Source: Lolium rigidum
Lineage: Eukaryota > Streptophyta > Magnoliopsida > Poales > Poaceae
DNA length: 64,000 bases
Assembly (NCBI RefSeq): GCF_022539505.1
Contig: NC_061509.1
Span: 211,630,254 to 211,694,253 of the forward strand
Direction: 5' to 3'
In this document: in pieces, positions 59,701 through 64,000 of the stretch
Layout of the letters: every line of letters begins with the position of its first letter
Numbering within the stretch: position 1 is the first letter of the stretch
Made by a program: the position numbers and the translations under genes
Notes under the pieces: model-generated
The model's database searches: none
What the model saw: only the letters and a program-made list of their open reading frames with translations
Told to the model about the DNA's origin: nothing

Positions 59701-62700
59701 CTAATAAGGATTTAATAAGTTAATAGTAAAGGAAAGTTAATTTTAATGTTTTCCTTAATTACTTACTGGTTTTTATTTATTTTATGAAGTTTTCCTAATT
59801 ATTGAATTTTAATTGAATCTCTAGAATTAAAATTAAAGGCTTAATTAACAAGTATTAAATAATGAAATTTTTATTAAAAATAAAAATTTCATTTTATATT
59901 TTTATTTGATAGAGTTTTCTTTTCTAAGAATTTTAATATCTCATTTATATTTTTCCGACTTAATTTGGATTTTCTAAATTCATTTGAAGTGGCAGTAATT
60001 TACTGAAATTAAATTTTAAATGGGATATACTAAATGTACTGGTGGAGGTCTACCCGTGTGGCTGACTGGTGGACCAAGGTTCCACGCTGGCTGCCACGCA
60101 GGCGTGGACCAAGTCAAATGCACAGGAGGCCCACGGCCACATCACCTCTTCCCGGCGGCTTGACGCCGGCGGGCAGACGGCGACGGCGCTGTCGATTTGA
60201 GGCCTCCCAGGATACCTGATTCGGTGTTTCTGAACCTTCTCCACGTGCTGGATACGATGGTGGTGGCTCCGCCACCTATTGGTCACCGGAGAGAGCTCCG
60301 GCGAACCCTACTGCGGCGGCGCACTCCGGCAAGATCTTGAATCAGAGCTACAAGCGGCCCTAGGATGCGGTAAAAGATGCTAGAGACGTGGGAGCTCACC
60401 CTGATCCTTCCTAGAGAGTCGCCGGAGTCGATCGGAGACGAGGTCGACGGTGATTTCCATTTTCCGGCAGAATACCGGCGAAAGGGAATGGAGGATTGGC
60501 GGCTTCTGAGATCTCCTCTTCTTGATTCCTTCCACCAGGATGCTCACCAGAGTCGGGCGCATCTCCACAACTAGGCGCCGGACCGTGAGGTGGTTCCTAT
60601 CGCCAGGTTCGTCCTCGACACCGGCGATCGTTCACAGAGGGGTGTGAGAGATTGAGGGCTTCCGGGAGGAAATGGAAGGATGGAGATGAACAAGAGCATC
60701 ACGGCGGTCCTCCTGGTGGTTTTATAGAGCGTGAGATGGTCGGGAACGACGGCACGACGGCGATGGTCGGCTCAGATACACGACGACGTCGGCAAGGTGT
60801 TGGGACGTGAATCTTGGCGCACCGCCTAGCAGCGGATGCCAAGGGAGTTCGTCTCGGCTCTGGGATGGTCATTGGCGTCCGGGGTCGAGTTTATCGGCGA
60901 CGGGGACGTGGCGACCGACATCGCCGTGCTGGCGAGCTCGGAGAAGAGGAAGAAGGCGTTTGCCTTCCTCACGGGAATACCGATTCGGTATTGGGTTCAA
61001 TTAAGTCGTCTTGTGGGCTGCTAGGTGGGCTTCTAGGTGGGCTGCTCCGTGGGCTGCACGTCCAGGTGAGGTCCATCTCTTTTCTGTTTTTATTTTTCTG
61101 TTTTTAATTCTGTTTTATATTTGCTAATTTGAATTCATATTTTATCACTTTTCTATCTTGCAGGTATTTCATTATGTTAATTCAATGAGGATGTAGTGCA
61201 ATGACTATTACACCACCCTCCTATCTGAAGAACATATTTTGTATTGATTAAACTTCATACATGTGGGCTTGTTCAAAATAACAAATAGACATGATTTTAT
61301 ATTTTTTATTTTTATTTCATGTCTCACTTGTGAATCAATTTATTTGGATTGTTATAATTGATGTTTTCAACTCAAATTATTTTAGAGGTTGTTAATAGGG
61401 CTTGGCTTCTATTTGATAAGTGATTGACTTATAGGTGATGTTATGTGAGCACTAATTTATTAGGGCTTCCCTAATTTTCTATCATACCCCCTTTTAAGTT
61501 TATTGTTATTGTTATATTTTAACATCACCATGAGATGCCTAGAGTAAAATATTACTCTCTTCATGGTTTGATCTTGGTTATAAGAATAGGTGGTTAATTA
61601 CCACACATGGGTTTCAATTGTGATTTTAAGCACTAGATGTTTCTGAGGTTTAATTAGTGAAGCATAGAATTTAGCTAATGAGCAATTCTAGGTCCTAATT
61701 ATATTCACCTAATGGCATGTGGTTTGGAACTCAATTATGACCTGGTTCATGTTATGATCACCATAGTGATACATAACTAGGGTTGAGGTTTAATTCTAGG
61801 TTGTAGAGATGAGATGACACCATATAGCATGTGCTAGGATTTAATCTCCCCTAACCATGATAAGGTGGTTGATTACCTAACATTTCATGTTCTCCTTTAG
61901 TTACTAAAGATCTGAGAATTGGTTCTATTTGATTCCACTATTGTTATCCTTAATCCATTATTAAGTAACTAAAGTAGATATGGTTCTTTTTATAGTTAAC
62001 TTTGGTTCTAATGATGAATTGTTTCTCATCATAAAAAGTATAGAGTTTAACTCCAAGGTTTTCTTATGTCATTAGTTGAGGAATGAATGGAATATAGATG
62101 TGGTAGAGTTATACCTGTGATCACCAAGTGGTTCACAAGTTAAGGTTGGAGATCTAAGCCTAGGGTTGTTTATTATTGATCTCCCTATAATTTCATGTGG
62201 CTAATGATATCTTCTTATCCTATTAGGGTTTAACTTATCCTCACATACTTCAAGAGCATGATCATGGTTAGACATGATCCACTTATTCTTGATATCCTTA
62301 CCTCAAGTTCTTAAGGTTTATGATCATCACTCAATTTATAATGATCAAGGTTTGGATTCCTAAAGTATTTCTAATGGAAGGGTTTATTCTAGGGTTTATG
62401 GTGTATTCACCATATCTTAATAGATATCAAGTCTAAAATTCCACTTGGCTATCTTGGTTGAATTAATCTTCTCCTTACTTTATCAATTCATGGATATGGT
62501 GTTATTCCATGTGATAGTAGGTTATCTCACCACTCCATGGTGAAATGGTTTATAACCAAATACTTTAGTTCAATGGTTGTCCTCTATTCTTAAATAAATA
62601 AAGCTAGGATTAGTATGGATGGTCTCTCTCTCCTTTGGAATGGACTTGAATAATATTCTGGGGTTCTTCTTTAAAGTTGATGATTTAAATGCTTGGATGT

Positions 62701-63304
62701 ATATCCAAGGTTTAGCTCAAGGTTTGTCATTGCTTCTCTAAATAAAAATATAGAGCTCTCACCTATCTGATTTTGATGTATAATAATTTGAACTAAAGAA
62801 GAATTATATTCCTTAGTTGGATCTCCTTGTCTTGTTTTCAAGATTAAAGTAGTATGAATACCATGAGGTTCATGGTAGGATCAAGGATTAGATTCAGACA
62901 TGGAAAAGATAAGTTAGGAATAGTTACTCCTAATTATTGTTACTTGATTTACAATTAAATAGATACTCATATGTTGTGGCAAGGATTATCATATTAAAAT
63001 CTTTTATAAGATCAAGCAATTGATCATTGAGTAAAGTGTTGTGGTGTTGATTATTAGTTCCATTTGATCTAACCCCTTAGATCAAATTATCTCTCCCCAA
63101 AACAAAGTTTTAACAAAGTCACATTGAGGTTTATAGCGCTTGACTTGATGAGCTACTTCAATTCCACCAAGGTCAAGTGAAACTTCGATTCATCGTGATC
63201 TGTTTTACTTTAAAGCGCGAAAATTCCCCAGATTTTCTATGCATGAATGCAATGCACACATCTGTTTCCTCTAATTTTGTAACCCCATTACCTGGGATAT
63301 TACA
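56735..63304 (-). repeat. 5' LTR of LARD element (6,570 bp)
   Basis: Same content as the 3' copy, with a 21-bp segment (TCCACGCTGGCTGCCACGCAG) near 60078 that is absent at 50681. The hairpin units recur at 58597, 58890 and 58973. Confidence 0.95.
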
Positions 63305-64000
63305 AAAACCCCGATCGCCTGATCAACCATTTCATCTTATGAGCCGATTGGTGAGTTCCACAGGCGCCTTCGTGTACCTCGTGTAAGAGCCGATTTGACT
63401 CGGCTGGTCCCAGACATCTGAGAAGTAACCCTTCCAAAGTCCTGTAGAACATGTCATCCCCAATAAGGACGTACTTCATGGCCTTGTACCTTATCCGTTT
63501 AGGTGCCCCCGAGCCGAATCTTTCAAGTAATTGAAGATATCGGCTCTCCGATCATCCGGTTCCGAGAACCGTACCCGAACATCGGCTCCACCTCGCTACG
63601 TCCTTGTAGCTCGACGCCATCCGTGCGAGATCGTTTGCCTCGGTATTCTGCGACCTCGGGATCCAGTTGAAATTTATGTACCTAAATTGTGCCATCAGCT
63701 CACGGCATTGCATCCATAATGGGAAGAGCGACTCGCTCTCACATTTGTATTCCCCCGTGAGCTGGGAAATCACCAATTTTGAGTCTCCAAAAAGTTCCAC
63801 TGCTTCTGCCCCGGCTTCAATAAGCAACTCCATTCCCTTGCGTATTGCTTCATACTCAGCGACATAGTTGGTGCAAGGGGTAGGTAGCCTGATGGAGAAA
63901 GAATATGTTGCCCCCCGGGGCGACACGAGTAGAATGCCGATGCCGCAACCATCATCACAAACCGATCCATCGAAAAACATGGCCCATGCACGCACAGACA
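63305..64000 (-). pseudogene. Tat-lineage pol, archaeal-type RNase H and integrase start (5' half of split pol)
   Basis: Read from the right edge: MFFDGSVCDDGCGIGILLVS, YVAEYEAIRKGMELL, LFGDSKLVISQL and NTEANDLARMAS give the D-E-D-D set of an RNase H1 fold of archaeal type. This second RNase H is characteristic of Tat-lineage gypsy elements. After about 63590 the frame shifts at least twice. Linker and first integrase zinc-domain residues (ADIFNYLKD, YVLIGDDMFYR, HEVHEGACGTHQSAHKMK) are recognisable in successive frames up to 63305. It continues at 47336. RT and protease are outside the window. Confidence 0.88.

Larger units (their letters stand above)
47337..63304 (-). mobile_element. Complete LARD-type non-autonomous LTR retrotransposon, 15,968 bp
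   Basis: Perfect 5-bp duplication AAAAC (47332-47336 and 63305-63309). On the minus strand: 5' LTR 63304-56735 (6,570 bp), tRNA-Met primer site, 2,847-bp internal region without gag or pol, polypurine tract, 3' LTR 53887-47337 (6,551 bp). LTRs begin TGTAATATCCCAGG and end GTCACCACA. LTR ends, primer site and pre-PPT hairpin match the Tekay-type element at 1-13362. The LTRs are very similar, differing by a 21-bp indel near 50681/60078 and scattered CAG/CTG-type changes. It is inserted in the integrase gene of the Tat element. Confidence 0.96.

Overview
The window looks like intergenic and genic DNA of a large, repeat-rich grass genome, most likely Pooideae (Triticeae or the oat and ryegrass relatives). 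The reasons are an Au-type SINE, Stowaway- and Tourist-like MITEs, nested gypsy LTR retrotransposons with very long LTRs, GC-rich intron-poor gene ends, and a plant histone H4 promoter module. About four fifths is transposable element. The species assignment is inference.

Layout. (1) 1-13362, plus strand: a Ty3/gypsy chromovirus of Tekay/Del type, cut by the window start. It has the last 1.29 kb of the 5' LTR, a tRNA-Met primer site, an accessory ORF, gag with a huge AAC expansion, pol with a C-terminal chromodomain, and a complete 5.0-kb 3' LTR. (2) 13363-18850: GC-rich low-copy-looking DNA, a 1.7-kb TIR transposon carrying a broken ORF of unknown function, and an intact histone H4 gene (minus) with its promoter motifs. 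(3) 18856-30486: a minus-strand Athila-like, tRNA-Asp-primed, pol-less LTR element flanked by a perfect AAGAC duplication. A second, plus-strand copy of the same family (19699-26837) is inserted in it. (4) 31743-36761, plus: an intact seven-exon DHH/DHHA1 phosphoesterase gene whose introns hold a Stowaway-like element, an Au SINE with an 18-bp duplication and a 1.16-kb long-TIR element. (5) 39698-40864, minus: an F-box gene, with a Tourist-like element 92 bp upstream of its ATG. (6) 42177-43900: debris of several transposons. (7) 44029-64000: the 3' half of a minus-strand Tat-lineage gypsy element (3' LTR, an antisense acidic ORF, integrase, archaeal-type RNase H). Its pol is split by a complete 15,968-bp non-autonomous element (47337-63304, AAAAC duplication) with 6.55-kb LTRs.

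How the parts relate. The 15,968-bp element shares LTR termini, primer site and polypurine tract with the Tekay element at 1-13362 and retains only a remnant of the pol tail, so it looks like a parasite of that autonomous family. All four LTR families with a visible polypurine tract have a perfect hairpin just upstream of it. The Athila-like element also carries two tandem copies of an 88-nt structured segment with compensatory base changes.

One caution affects all transposon ORFs. Many differences between paired LTRs, and most of the lesions in the Tekay gag-pol, lie at CAG/CTG trinucleotides and often change length. That is more like sequencing error at CHG-methylated sites than like decay. 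The three host genes are free of such lesions.
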